Counted from the stretch's first letter, positions 50,182 to 59,000 are shown. The stretch is DNA of 64,000 bases from UBA5314 sp035560815 (GCA_035560815.1 DATMYR010000078.1:1-64000); one strand, 5' to 3'. Made by a program: numbers and translations. Notes: generated by a model from the sequence alone, not told the origin.

Positions 50182-50454
50182 TTATCCCCGATAGGAATCG
50201 ATCATCCCGGATACATGTTCATCCCACATCGTTCCTTAATACCCAGAAATGTTGGAAGAACCCGTCTGTATCGCAACCTTTCCGTCTTTGACCGCATCCA
50301 GTCATATATTTCCACCGTCATACTTTTTCCTGCATTCCTTGAATTTTGCCATTGCCCCATATGTTTCCGAGACCATGAAAAATGCAAGCCGATCTAATGA
50401 TGACCCGTCGATCTATGGATCACCATTGGTCCTTATTACCGGTACATGGATTTT
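50182..50454 (-). pseudogene. Decayed gene of unknown family
   Basis: One minus-strand frame reads as protein-like sequence interrupted by three in-frame stops: KIHVPVIRTNGDP, stop, IDGSSLDRLAFFMVSETYGA continuing MAKFKECRKKYDGGNI, stop, LDAVKDGKVAIQTGSSNISGY, stop, GTMWDEHVSGMIDSYRG, stop. The residue pattern is coherent across the stops, so it looks like a recent nonsense-decayed 3' part of a gene. I do not recognise the family. The remainder of 50018-50181 shows nothing clear. Confidence 0.4.
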
Positions 50455-50516
50455 TTATCATTTGGCGGAGAAATGGAATAATGATCAGGGGATGGTGAGA
50501 ATAACCTTAGCAAGGT

Positions 50517-50540
50517 GAAGGAGACATGACTGTCTCCTTC
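50517..50540. terminator. Perfect hairpin downstream of the DUF1540 gene
   Basis: GAAGGAGACA and TGTCTCCTTC pair around TGAC. There is no strong T-run on the minus strand, so it may be a weak terminator or 3' stabiliser. Confidence 0.45.
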
Positions 50541-50568
50541 ATATGTGCCTCATTTTTCATCTCTGGGC

Positions 50569-50730
50569 CTATTTCTTCTTACCATGTTTAAAAGTGTTGC
50601 AGCAGGTCCCTTCCGAAGATTGCACCTGTCTCCCTTCGCTGCTGGAGCGAACTTCAATCCCCTCCGCACGGCACTGGAAACTGTCATTATGGTAGCACTC
50701 TTCACACATGCACTGCATGACCTTTGACAT
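50569..50730 (-). CDS. Small Cys-rich DUF1540 protein
   Basis: This 53-residue protein starts MSKVMQCMCEECYHN, continues DSFQCRAEGIEV, and ends with CCNTFKHGKKK. The C-x3-C/C-x-W-like spacing with a later Cys pair is the DUF1540 pattern, a small probable metal-binding domain common in spore-formers. AAGGGAGG lies before the ATG, and the frame is clean. It is a single gene reading away from the sensor kinase gene. Function unknown. Confidence 0.8.
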   Translation of the reverse strand: MSKVMQCMCEECYHNDSFQCRAEGIEVRSSSEGRQVQSSEGTCCNTFKHGKKK

Positions 50731-51054
50731 CTGAACACCTCCCTTCCGTAGGCTATGTAAATATTTTATACTTGAGCAGCCCAGGAAAACCGGACATCTG
50801 CATTCATTTCAGGTTTACCATAGGATGCCCATCAAGAATGAAGGACTATTCATTGGGTAGATTTGAAGAAACCTTTTCCTTATAATAACCAGTAGGTGTG
50901 AGAATCTAATGAAAACTCGATAAACGATAACTATGCGATATTTCTGGCAAGTTCATGAAGACTGCGAGAAAATTATCAAATGAGATTCGTATTTGTCACG
51001 ATAGTGTTAAGGTAGAAACAATTATTTCCTGTTTTCCGGGAAGGAGACTCTCGT
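50731..51054. other. Intergenic region without recognised gene
   Basis: This stretch of 324 bases between the DUF1540 gene and the sensor kinase gene is AT-rich and has no coding frame or RNA I recognise. It presumably carries the divergent promoters of the two genes, but no convincing consensus pair was found. Confidence 0.5.
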
Positions 51055-52404
51055 TTGAATAACTTTCCATTGTGGCTGCAATGCATTCATAATATTTCCG
51101 CTGGTTTCATAATCGTTGTTTTTGGCAGCATCATCGTTAATTTGCGCCCCAATTGGAGAAAAGTTCTCATAATCACTCTTTTTTATGCCATTATTTCTGT
51201 CTATGTAGAAAGCTTGCCGTTGCCTTTCGGCTTTCGCTCTGTGTCCACTCTCATTATAATCTCCACCATTTCAATGGTTTTTCTGAATTTGCGCTTTTAC
51301 CGTACGATGATAGCCATCCTCATCGGGATCACAGCACAGTACCTCCTGGACGGATTAACCATCCCCATTATTGTCAAGCTTGCCCATATCAATATCCAGC
51401 AGCCGCCTGATCTCGCGGCGATGCTGCTGCAGTTTTTGCCTCAGCTCTCGATTGCCTGCCTGGTCATTTTTCTGTGTATCCATTATGATTTTCATCTCTT
51501 TGATTTTAGTGAAAAGAATCAGGAAGGTGCCCGTCTTACATCGGTAAAGAGAGAAAGGCTGGTCTACGGACTGTATGTGTGCATCTTGATTTTTGTGGTA
51601 TTCGAGATGATATACAATCTAAATGATTTCGGTTATTTCCTGGAAAATGGCATAAATACGGTGGATCTCCATATATTGGACTGGATAAGCAACGTCACCG
51701 TCGTAGCCGCTATTTTAATCGTATCGTTCGTGCTTAAACAATTATTGGAACTCAGTGAAAAGGAAAGCGAGTATATCATTCAGAAATCCTATTTAGAAAC
51801 CTTGGAGGAACTGCACACCGCCATCCGGGCACAGCAGCATGATCTGATCAACCATTTTCAGACCCTCTACGGATTCCTTCAATTGCAGAACACCCAGGAA
51901 GCCACTCGCTATTTAGAGTCCCTCTTAGGTAACACCCCGGTTTTGAGGAGTTATGCCGCCTCGGGCAGCGTTCCTCTTTCCGCTCTTTTCTACATAAAAG
52001 CAGGTGTGGCTATCGATTGGAATATTGATTTTGATCTGGATATCAGAATCAAGTTAAACCATCTGAACCTCCCGCCCTATGAACTGAACCGTATGGTCGG
52101 AAACCTGATTAACAACGCTTTTGATGCCGTTGCCTGCCAGGAACTTCCGAACCGCTGGGTGAAAATCAAGGTGGATCAGAATGCTATTTATTTCATTATT
52201 GAAATCTGCAATTATGGGAATTTAAGTGATGATACGATCAAAAAGATGATGAGCAAAGGTTTCACCACCAAAGATAAAGAGCATGATGGCCTGGGTCTTT
52301 TCATCGTAAAGAATCTAGCGGAAAAATATGAAGGAAAACTGCTCGTTCATTCCCAAAACAGCACAATTACCATGTCCCTACTACTACCGCGGATGGAAAC
52401 GTAA
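51055..52404 (+). CDS. Membrane sensor kinase with Spo0B/GHKL-type core (orphan)
   Basis: This 449-residue protein has an N-terminal membrane module of six or seven helices (LQCIHNISAGFIIVVFGSIIV to about residue 235), then a coiled linker and AIRAQQHDLINHFQTLYGFLQL, the SpoOB_a-type H-box with the candidate phospho-His. A degenerate HATPase follows (NRMVGNLINNAFDAVA, DGLGLFIVKNLAEKYEGKL). This is the AgrC/CitA-like arrangement of quorum or metabolite sensors. TTG at 51055 has AAGGAG eight bases before. No response regulator is adjacent. The downstream gap 52405-52528 holds nothing recognised. Confidence 0.85.
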   Translation: MNNFPLWLQCIHNISAGFIIVVFGSIIVNLRPNWRKVLIITLFYAIISVYVESLPLPFGFRSVSTLIIISTISMVFLNLRFYRTMIAILIGITAQYLLDGLTIPIIVKLAHINIQQPPDLAAMLLQFLPQLSIACLVIFLCIHYDFHLFDFSEKNQEGARLTSVKRERLVYGLYVCILIFVVFEMIYNLNDFGYFLENGINTVDLHILDWISNVTVVAAILIVSFVLKQLLELSEKESEYIIQKSYLETLEELHTAIRAQQHDLINHFQTLYGFLQLQNTQEATRYLESLLGNTPVLRSYAASGSVPLSALFYIKAGVAIDWNIDFDLDIRIKLNHLNLPPYELNRMVGNLINNAFDAVACQELPNRWVKIKVDQNAIYFIIEICNYGNLSDDTIKKMMSKGFTTKDKEHDGLGLFIVKNLAEKYEGKLLVHSQNSTITMSLLLPRMET

Positions 52405-52528
52405 AGGACAACTGGTATCATACCATTCATGCTGCCCTAACCTTGCGCCCACATTCAAACAACATATCTGGAGAATATCCGAAAAGAACCAGAATTCAGT
52501 CCATTTTGCTGATAATTACTGTTAGGCG

Positions 52529-52555
52529 CAAACTAACACGGCAGGACGCCGATTA
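52529..52555 (+). promoter_or_regulatory. Sigma-28 (FliA/SigD) promoter for flgG-flgJ
   Basis: CAAA, 15 bases, GCCGATTA closely matches the flagellar sigma consensus TAAA-N15-GCCGATAT. It lies about 155 bp before flgG, on the same strand. Confidence 0.7.
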
Positions 52556-52711
52556 TCGGGTTAATACTCTTTAAGGTATTCGCGGCAAGATACGATAACA
52601 ATAAAGAGTAGTTTTATATACAACGGGCTGGACTTGCAGAAGAGGCCCGTGGCGGTGCTGAATGACCGAAGCATCGCCTGCTCCCATTTATCCAATTGAG
52701 GAGGCAATGCA

Positions 52712-53497
52712 ATGATCAGGGCACTCTACACTGCGAGTACTGGTATGCTCGGTCAACAAATGGCCATCGATACCCTGGCCAATAATATGGCCAACGTCAA
52801 TACACCTGGATTCAAACAGCAGCGTTTGGAATTCCAGGATCTTCTCTACCAGACTATTAAACGTCCCACGGTAAACGATACCACCAATGAACCGCTAGGT
52901 CTGGTTGTAGGTATGGGTGTCAAGCAGGCGGCAACCAACACCCTATTTACCCAAGGCCCCCTCAACCAGACTGATAATTCCCTTGATGTAGCCATCGACG
53001 GTCCGGGCTTTTTTAAAATAGAGGCACCCGGATATGATGATCCCATTTATACCAGAGACGGTTCCTTCAAGATTGATGCGGCCGGCCAGTTGGTCACCTC
53101 GGACGGGAATAAGGTGGTTGGCGTTGATGCTCTGGGTGAAGGAGCCTATGATGTCGAAATAGCAAAAGACGGCATGGTTACTTATAAGATTCCCGGAAGT
53201 GACACCGCCCAGGAAGCGGGACAGATAGAACTAGCAAAGTTTATGAACCCAGCAGGTATGGAAAAGCTGGGAGGCAACCTGTATAAAGCCACCCCCAGTT
53301 CCGGGGATCCGGTTGACTGGGATTCCTCCTCAGACAGTGCCACCACGCTGCAACCTGGTTATTTGGAAGGTTCTAATGTGCAGGTGGTTCAAGAGATGGT
53401 CAATCTGATAACCGCACAGCGGGCGTACGAATTCAATTCCAAGGTCATTCAATCTTCCGATGAATTACTGCAGACCGCAACCAACTTACGTAAATAG
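52712..53497 (+). CDS. flgG: Flagellar basal-body rod protein FlgG
   Basis: This 261-residue protein has the N-terminal rod signature MIRALYTASTGMLGQQMAIDTLANNMANVNTPGFKQQRLEFQDLLYQ and the C-terminal hook/rod coiled segment VQEMVNLITAQRAYEFNSKVIQSSDELLQTATNLRK. FlgG forms the distal rod of the flagellum. Length agrees with the family. The upstream sigma-28 site and downstream flgJ-like gene suggest a two-gene operon; no other flagellar genes are in the window. Confidence 0.94.
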   Translation: MIRALYTASTGMLGQQMAIDTLANNMANVNTPGFKQQRLEFQDLLYQTIKRPTVNDTTNEPLGLVVGMGVKQAATNTLFTQGPLNQTDNSLDVAIDGPGFFKIEAPGYDDPIYTRDGSFKIDAAGQLVTSDGNKVVGVDALGEGAYDVEIAKDGMVTYKIPGSDTAQEAGQIELAKFMNPAGMEKLGGNLYKATPSSGDPVDWDSSSDSATTLQPGYLEGSNVQVVQEMVNLITAQRAYEFNSKVIQSSDELLQTATNLRK

Positions 53498-53528
53498 ATT
53501 GTTTTTGAAATGAATGGGGGCTGCCCTT

Positions 53529-53870
53529 ATGATAACAGTAGATAATAACCGGGTTCCCTTTGATCCTGGGAACCCATCTCTCTCCACCATTAAGGGAGAC
53601 ACTGATTTTGCATCCCAGCTACAATCGGCCTTAAAAACCAAGGATGGGAAGAAATTATATCAATCATGTCAGGATATGGAGGCAGTATTCTTAAGCAAAG
53701 TCATGGAGGTCATGCGCAGCAGCATTCCCAAGAGCGGCTTCCTGGATGAAGGATTTGCCAATGATACCTTTCAATCCATGCTCTATGATGAGTATGCCAA
53801 AAGCATGAGCAAGACCAATTCACTGGGGATATCCCAGATTCTCTTCCGGCAGTTAAGCCAGCAATTATAA
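53529..53870 (+). CDS. flgJ: Rod-binding protein FlgJ (N-terminal domain only)
   Basis: This 113-residue protein has the FlgJ N-terminal pattern: LYQSCQDMEAVFLSKVMEVMRSSIPKSGFLDEGFANDTFQSMLYDEYAKSMSKTNSLGISQILFRQL. It lacks the muramidase domain of enterobacterial FlgJ, as is usual in Clostridia. It would cap or scaffold rod assembly in the envelope. ATG at 53529 follows GGGGG by eight bases; an upstream ATG at 53514 has no ribosome site. It follows flgG by 31 bp. Confidence 0.9.
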   Translation: MITVDNNRVPFDPGNPSLSTIKGDTDFASQLQSALKTKDGKKLYQSCQDMEAVFLSKVMEVMRSSIPKSGFLDEGFANDTFQSMLYDEYAKSMSKTNSLGISQILFRQLSQQL

Positions 53871-53988
53871 TACTGGCTGTAACTTAGCCGGCTTCCTCAA
53901 GAACCACTCTGTTCCTTTTGCTTTTCATCAGTCGTTTGGTTCTGGTCTTTATTTTTTTGCCAGTGCCAGGGATTCTCTTCCTTATTAT

Positions 53989-54228
53989 CTACTTGCCATT
54001 CCCCCGTAACCGCCATTTTTCACACAAATCCGCCAGGCATGCCACCATTACATCTGCACCAATGTACTTCACTGAAATAATTGCCGCGTCTTCGCGTCCT
54101 TTGGGTGCCATTTTTATCTTATTGATGTGCAGGAAAAGCAATTTTTGGGGGAGCAGCTTCACGAAAATCAGGAAAATTTTACCGACTCCAGCAATAAATA
54201 TTACCAGTTCTATGAAGGATTTACCCAT
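53989..54228 (-). CDS. Small hypothetical protein (weak)
   Basis: A 79-residue frame, MGKSFIELVIFIAGVGKIFLIF..., has a hydrophobic N-terminal half and a polar C-terminal half ending KYIGADVMVACLADLCEKWRL. The residue pattern is protein-like and may represent a single-pass membrane protein, but the ribosome site is poor and no family is recognised. The rest of 53871-54471 contains no other gene. Confidence 0.35.
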   Translation of the reverse strand: MGKSFIELVIFIAGVGKIFLIFVKLLPQKLLFLHINKIKMAPKGREDAAIISVKYIGADVMVACLADLCEKWRLRGNGK

Positions 54229-54360
54229 CGTTTGTAGAACTAATGTACAGAATAGGAGTGAATCCCTGAATTACCTGTTATTTTTGGCTTTACTTCGTTG
54301 CGGATATCATGAATAATTTAGCTTGGAGTGGAATAGACAAGAGAATATTATGTCCAAATT

Positions 54361-54387
54361 CAGAGTGCCGGTTTTTTCGGTACTCTG
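54361..54387. terminator. Hairpin upstream of the hydrogenase operon
   Basis: CAGAGTGCCG pairs with CGGTACTCTG (one wobble) around GTTTTTT, about 85 bp before hydC. There is no trailing T-run, so a leader-control or processing function is as likely as termination. Confidence 0.4.
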
Positions 54388-54471
54388 CCCTGTGTTTACT
54401 ATGAAGGAAAATCATTGCTGGAAGAAAAAATTCTTAATATAAAAACCACTAACGTGAAAGGAGGGAAATCG

Positions 54472-54915
54472 ATGGATTACAAGGAGATCATTGCCAAGTT
54501 TGCAGACATGCCAGGAGGGATTATCCAAGCCTACCACGCGCTGCTGGATGAATTCAGCTACCTGCCTGAAGAAGCGGTGGTTGAGGCTGCCCGGGTCTTC
54601 AAGATGTCAACCGCCGAGGCTTATGGAGTAGCTACTTTTTACTCTATGTTTTCGGTAAACACCCGGGGTAAAAATGTCATTCGGATTTGCGAAAGCGCGC
54701 CCTGTCATGTGGCTGGAGCAGCAGATGTGGTTGCTGCCATGGAAAAGACGCTGGGCATCAAGATGGGAGAGACAACGGCCGACGGACGTTTCACTCTGGA
54801 ATTCACCGAGTGTGTCGGCCAGTGCCAGGCTACTCCGGTTATTACCGTGAACGGAAAGCCCTATCTGGATATCAGCGCAGACAAAATTCCGGCGATTTTA
54901 GCCGAATGCAAGTAG
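54472..54915 (+). CDS. hydC: NADH-dependent [FeFe] hydrogenase, NuoE-like gamma subunit
   Basis: This 147-residue thioredoxin-like [2Fe-2S] protein belongs to the NuoE family: FKMSTAEAYGVATFYSMFSV, ESAPCHVAGAADV and ECVGQCQATPVITVNGKPY supply the four Cys ligands (two in SAPCHV...ECVGQC). It is the first gene of hydCBA. ATG at 54472 follows AAAGGAGGG by six bases; the longer frame is not needed. It shuttles electrons from the flavoprotein subunit into the hydrogenase. Confidence 0.93.
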   Translation: MDYKEIIAKFADMPGGIIQAYHALLDEFSYLPEEAVVEAARVFKMSTAEAYGVATFYSMFSVNTRGKNVIRICESAPCHVAGAADVVAAMEKTLGIKMGETTADGRFTLEFTECVGQCQATPVITVNGKPYLDISADKIPAILAECK

Positions 54916-54962
54916 TAATAAATAAACGTAAATTAAATAAATAGAGAAAGGAGGGCATACAA

Positions 54963-56186
54963 ATGGCCGAAGAAATGCGTATTGTACTGCGTAACTACGG
55001 AAAGGTAGATCCCCTGAACATCGACACCTATGTAGCTCAGGGCGGTTACCAGTCTTTGGACAAAGCACGCAGTATGGACAAAGCGGCACTCATGGCGGAA
55101 GTAAAGAAATCCAATTTGAGAGGCCGTGGGGGTGCAGGATTCAACTGTGGCATGAAGTGGACTTTTGCTGCGGGGGCCCAAGCCGACCAGAAGTATGTTA
55201 TCGCCAATGCTGACGAAGGCGAGCCCGGCACCTATAAAGACCGTTTGATCATGGAAAACGATCCCCAATCCCTCATAGAAGGAATGGCTGTTTGTGCCTA
55301 TGCCATAGGAGCAACCAAAGGCTTTATCTATCTGAGAGGCGAATATCCCGAACTGGTGAGCACTCTGAATGCCGCCATCGCCCAGGCCAAAGACAAAGGC
55401 TTCTTAAAAGATTTTGATCTGGAAGTAAGAAGAGGAGCCGGTGCTTATGTATGCGGCGAAGAAACGGCTTTGATCGAATCCATCGAAGGAAAACGCGGTG
55501 AGCCACGCTTCAAACCCCCCTTCCCTCCCGTAATCGGTTTATGGGGAAAACCGACCATTGTTAACAATATTGAAACCTACGCTAATATTCCCGCCATCCT
55601 GGAAAAAGGTGCGGATTGGTATGCCGGTATCGGAAACGCTGCCTATCCTGGAACCAAGGTGTTCACTTTGACCGGTGACGTTGTCAACAAAACCTTTTTC
55701 GAAGTTCCAACCAATATTACCGTACGCCAATTGATATTTGATTTCGGCGGCGGCATTGTCGGAGGCAAGAAATTTAAAGCCGCCCAGATCGGTGGAACGT
55801 CGGGCTGCTTTATCCCTGAATCCCTGCTGGACACCGAAGTAGCCTTTGATACCATGGGCGCTGCCGGACTAAGCCTGGGCACTGGGGCCACCTTCGTCAT
55901 GGACGAAACCCGGGATATCGTAGATATTGTTACTAGAATTGCCGGCTTCTTTGAGCATGAATCCTGTGGCAAATGCGCTCCCTGTCGTGAAGGCACGATG
56001 CGGACCGCAGAAATTATGGAAAAAATTAACGAAGGTAAAGGCTCAGTAAAAGACACTGCCTTGCTTGACAAATTGGGAACAGTAATGTCCTATTCATGTC
56101 TGTGCGGCTTGGGCCAGGCGGCACCCTCCCCGGTGCTGACCACCATCAAGCATTTCGCTGCCGACTATGAAGCAAAATTCAAGTAA
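54963..56186 (+). CDS. hydB: NADH-dependent [FeFe] hydrogenase, NuoF-like flavoprotein subunit (short form)
   Basis: This 407-residue protein has NuoF motifs: RGRGGAGFNCGMKWTF (FMN/NADH site), NADEGEPGTYKDR, GAYVCGEETALIESIEGKRGEPR, and the C-terminal [4Fe-4S] ligands ESCGKCAPCREGT...YSCLCGLG. It binds NADH and FMN. It lacks the N-terminal [2Fe-2S] thioredoxin-like and C-terminal ferredoxin domains found in about 600-residue bifurcating HydB subunits. This shorter architecture resembles the Hyd1B of Syntrophomonas wolfei, a NADH-dependent, ferredoxin-independent hydrogenase. A GGAGG site precedes ATG. Confidence 0.93.
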   Translation: MAEEMRIVLRNYGKVDPLNIDTYVAQGGYQSLDKARSMDKAALMAEVKKSNLRGRGGAGFNCGMKWTFAAGAQADQKYVIANADEGEPGTYKDRLIMENDPQSLIEGMAVCAYAIGATKGFIYLRGEYPELVSTLNAAIAQAKDKGFLKDFDLEVRRGAGAYVCGEETALIESIEGKRGEPRFKPPFPPVIGLWGKPTIVNNIETYANIPAILEKGADWYAGIGNAAYPGTKVFTLTGDVVNKTFFEVPTNITVRQLIFDFGGGIVGGKKFKAAQIGGTSGCFIPESLLDTEVAFDTMGAAGLSLGTGATFVMDETRDIVDIVTRIAGFFEHESCGKCAPCREGTMRTAEIMEKINEGKGSVKDTALLDKLGTVMSYSCLCGLGQAAPSPVLTTIKHFAADYEAKFK

Positions 56187-56206
56187 AGGGGAAAGGAGGT
56201 AAGAAA

Positions 56207-57931
56207 ATGATAAATGTAACTATAGATGGGATTAAAGCATCTGTTCCTGAAGGCTCTACAATCCTGCAGGCAGCTAGTGAAGTCGGCGTTAGAATACCAA
56301 CCCTGTGTTATCACCCCGACCAGTCGATTAAAGCCAACTGCCGTGTATGCGTTTGTGAAGTAGAAGGCAACAGACTGCTCGTAGCAGCTTGTGCCATGCC
56401 GGTCTTCGAAGGAATGGTAGTTAAAACTAGAACCCCCAAGGTTATTGAAGCCAGAAAGACCATCATTGAACTGATTCTGGCCAACCATCCTCAGGACTGC
56501 CTGAATTGCATTAGAAATGGAAACTGTGAACTACAAGAGCTGGCAGAAGAATACTGCGTTAGAGAGAATCCCTTTGAATACAAAGTACGCGGTTTTGAGA
56601 AAGACTTCTCTACTCCCTCTCTATTCAGAGATCAGGACAAGTGTATTCTTTGCCGTCGTTGTATTGAAGCCTGTTCAGTAATCCAGAGCGTCAATGCTCT
56701 CGGACTGCAAGAACGCGGCTATCATTCTATGGTGGTTCCCACCATGGGCAAAACCCTGGCCGAGAGCCCTTGCGTCATGTGCGGACAGTGCATCCATGCC
56801 TGCCCGGTAGGCGCCATCGGTGAAGTGGAAGGCATTAACGACTTCCTGGCCGCTGTTGCGGATCCAGAGATGATCGTGGTCACCCAGATCGCTCCCGCAG
56901 TGCGTGTAGCCATTGCTGAGGAAATCGGCATGACCACCGGCTCGATGGGCATGGACACCTTTGTCACCGGATTACGTCAGGTGGGCTTCGATTATGTCCT
57001 GCACACCAACTTCACTGCTGACTTGACTATTTTGGAAGAAGGCAATGAGCTGTTAAAGCGGGTTAAAGAGGGCGGAACCCTGCCCATGTTTACCTCTTGC
57101 AGCCCAGGCTGGATTAACTTCTGTGAAACCTTCTATCCCGACCTGTTAGACAACCTTTCTACCTGTAAGTCACCCCAGCAGATGTTCGGTTCGCTGGTTA
57201 AGACCTACTGGGCTGAGAAGATGGGTGTCGACCCTTCAAAGATTTACTCGGTCTCCATCATGCCCTGCGTAGCCAAGAAATTCGAGGCTGCCCGCCCCGA
57301 AATGAATGCCAGCGGCTACCAGGATGTAGACCTGGTTCTGACCACTCGCGAAATTGGACGTCTCTTCAGAATGAGCGGACTGGACTTCTCCAAGCTGCCT
57401 GGATCCAACTTTGATTCCTGGATGGGAGCCTACACCGGCGCTGCCGTTATATTCGGCGCTACCGGCGGTGTTATGGAAGCTGCTCTGAGAACGGTTTACG
57501 AAGTGGTCACCGGCAATGTCCTTGAAGACGTGAACTTCAACGTCGCCCGCGGTTTTGAAGGAATTAAAGAAGCTGAGGTCGATTTGAACGGACTGGTAGT
57601 GAAAGTGGCCATCGCCCACAGCCTATCCAATGCCCGCAAGCTGATGGATCAGGTAAGAGCTGGCACATCCCCCTACCACTTCATTGAAGTCATGGCCTGC
57701 CCTGGTGGATGTATCGGCGGTGGTGGTCAGCCTATTACCAAACGTAATGCGAAGCGCATTGAACGTATTGATGCCCTTTACGCTGAGGATGCCGGGCTGC
57801 CCGTTCGTAAATCCCACGAGAACAAGGAAGTTGCCAAGCTTTATGAAGACTTCCTGCATGAGCCCCTGGGACACAAATCCCACGAACTTCTGCATACCCA
57901 TTATCACGATAAGCACAAAACCGTTCTATAG
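56207..57931 (+). CDS. hydA: [FeFe] hydrogenase catalytic subunit
   Basis: This 574-residue protein has an N-terminal [2Fe-2S] plant-type ferredoxin segment (CYHPDQSIKANCRVCVCEVEG), a His-Cys [4Fe-4S] motif around HPQDCLNCIRNGNC, and two [4Fe-4S] motifs (CILCRRCIEAC, CVMCGQCIHAC). The three H-cluster signatures follow: FTSCSPGWINFCE, IMPCVAKKFEA and EVMACPGGCIGGGGQP. It produces or consumes H2. It is the last gene of hydCBA, followed by a strong terminator. The trimer would reoxidise NADH to H2 under low H2 pressure. Confidence 0.97.
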   Translation: MINVTIDGIKASVPEGSTILQAASEVGVRIPTLCYHPDQSIKANCRVCVCEVEGNRLLVAACAMPVFEGMVVKTRTPKVIEARKTIIELILANHPQDCLNCIRNGNCELQELAEEYCVRENPFEYKVRGFEKDFSTPSLFRDQDKCILCRRCIEACSVIQSVNALGLQERGYHSMVVPTMGKTLAESPCVMCGQCIHACPVGAIGEVEGINDFLAAVADPEMIVVTQIAPAVRVAIAEEIGMTTGSMGMDTFVTGLRQVGFDYVLHTNFTADLTILEEGNELLKRVKEGGTLPMFTSCSPGWINFCETFYPDLLDNLSTCKSPQQMFGSLVKTYWAEKMGVDPSKIYSVSIMPCVAKKFEAARPEMNASGYQDVDLVLTTREIGRLFRMSGLDFSKLPGSNFDSWMGAYTGAAVIFGATGGVMEAALRTVYEVVTGNVLEDVNFNVARGFEGIKEAEVDLNGLVVKVAIAHSLSNARKLMDQVRAGTSPYHFIEVMACPGGCIGGGGQPITKRNAKRIERIDALYAEDAGLPVRKSHENKEVAKLYEDFLHEPLGHKSHELLHTHYHDKHKTVL

Positions 57932-57946
57932 TCCGACTAACACGAA

Positions 57947-57975
57947 GGGCGATCCCGGAAGGGATCGCCCTTTTT
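57947..57975 (+). terminator. Terminator of the hydCBA operon
   Basis: GGGCGATCCC, loop GGAA, GGGATCGCCC, then TTTTTG. A perfect intrinsic terminator. Confidence 0.95.
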
Positions 57976-57984
57976 GCATCACCC

Positions 57985-58021
57985 AATAGCGTGGAGAAGG
58001 ACCGTCCCCTTCCACGCTATT
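57985..58021. repeat. Inverted repeat overlapping the 3' end of the VanW gene
   Basis: AATAGCGTGGA and TCCACGCTATT are exact inverse repeats with a GC-rich centre. The right arm includes the TAG stop and last codon of the minus-strand VanW gene. It could act as a terminator or 3' stabiliser for that gene, though the following T-run is poor. Confidence 0.55.
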
Positions 58022-59000
58022 GTTTACCACTTTCGGATATAGCCGGGGTCATCCCACCTTTTTCCACAACCCGGGGTAGTGGCGAATAATAGCTCAATCC
58101 CATCGTTTTCATCGTCCAATGGCTGCTGTCACTGAAAATTTTAATCGAGGATCGTACAACTCCTCCATCCATACCTTCCATGGCCACCTTCTGATCTCCC
58201 TGATGTATCAGCTTATTGGTTCGATACAGAGTGCTGCTTTTATAACGCTCGATAAATTCATGCTGCCATTCAATACGGGGTGGTTGTATTTGTCCATAGA
58301 AAGCGATGTACAGTACATTGTCGATTCCCTGGGCCCAAATCAAAACTGGAAAGTTGGTATCATTCCGGAATTTGAAATCCTTGCTTCCATAAGAAACTGT
58401 TGCATCCTGGCCGTAAGGCACGTAGGGAACCGGCATACTATGGGCATGCCGTTCGATAATCGAAAGATTCGACAGAACTGCTACATTATATAGGGTTGAT
58501 GCAAGCTTGCACACACCGCCTCCGGTGGTAGTCTTAAGTTGAGATCCGACATAAGTAGGTCCGGCACGAAAACCGCGTTCTTCAGAGTAAGGGCCAATTG
58601 CAGCATTCTGGGAAAATATCTGTCCGGGAAGCACAACCGTTCCGGACAATAAACGTGCGCCCAAGTGTACATTTTCTTCCTCTCCGGGCAAGGGATCGGG
58701 CAGGACGGTTTGATAAGCCCCCAGACATACCTTGGCTTGATTGCGTTCTTGCGCTTCCAGGAAAACCTTATCGTTATTCCAGGGCAGCTGCGATATGGGA
58801 CCGGAGGCGCTTTGATTCTGGCTTTGTCCTTCCCCACCCTTAGCTTGAGCTTCTCCTGTCGTATTTTGGGAAATAGGAGGAAGTGGTGACTTATTCTGAA
58901 TTTTCCGGATACCAGGGGAATGCTTTATTGCCACCCCTAATATGAATATAACAATGAGGACTCCCATGGTAGTAATAACCATAGCGCTTTTTCGTTTCAT
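58017..59000 (-). CDS. VanW family protein
   Basis: This 327-residue protein has an N-terminal membrane anchor (MVITTMGVLIVIFILGVAI), a polar Gln/Ser-rich linker, and the VanW domain: ARLLSGTVVLPGQIFSQNAAIGPYSEERGFRAGPTYVGSQLKTTTGGGVCKLASTLYNVAVLSNLSIIERHAHSMPVPYVPYGQDATVSYGSKDFKFRNDTNFPVLI. VanW proteins occur in vancomycin-resistance-like contexts and widely in Clostridia; the biochemical function is unknown and no van genes are nearby, so resistance is not implied. Confidence 0.9.
   Translation of the reverse strand: MKRKSAMVITTMGVLIVIFILGVAIKHSPGIRKIQNKSPLPPISQNTTGEAQAKGGEGQSQNQSASGPISQLPWNNDKVFLEAQERNQAKVCLGAYQTVLPDPLPGEEENVHLGARLLSGTVVLPGQIFSQNAAIGPYSEERGFRAGPTYVGSQLKTTTGGGVCKLASTLYNVAVLSNLSIIERHAHSMPVPYVPYGQDATVSYGSKDFKFRNDTNFPVLIWAQGIDNVLYIAFYGQIQPPRIEWQHEFIERYKSSTLYRTNKLIHQGDQKVAMEGMDGGVVRSSIKIFSDSSHWTMKTMGLSYYSPLPRVVEKGGMTPAISESGKQ

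Noticed and set aside
50086..50518. Plus-strand frames of 103 and 89 residues over the decayed gene region
   Set aside because: Odd composition, no ribosome site, and they lie opposite a more coherent, though broken, minus-strand frame.
58017..59000. Vancomycin resistance based on the VanW domain
   Set aside because: No vanA/H/X/R/S genes are nearby, and VanW proteins are common in sensitive Clostridia.
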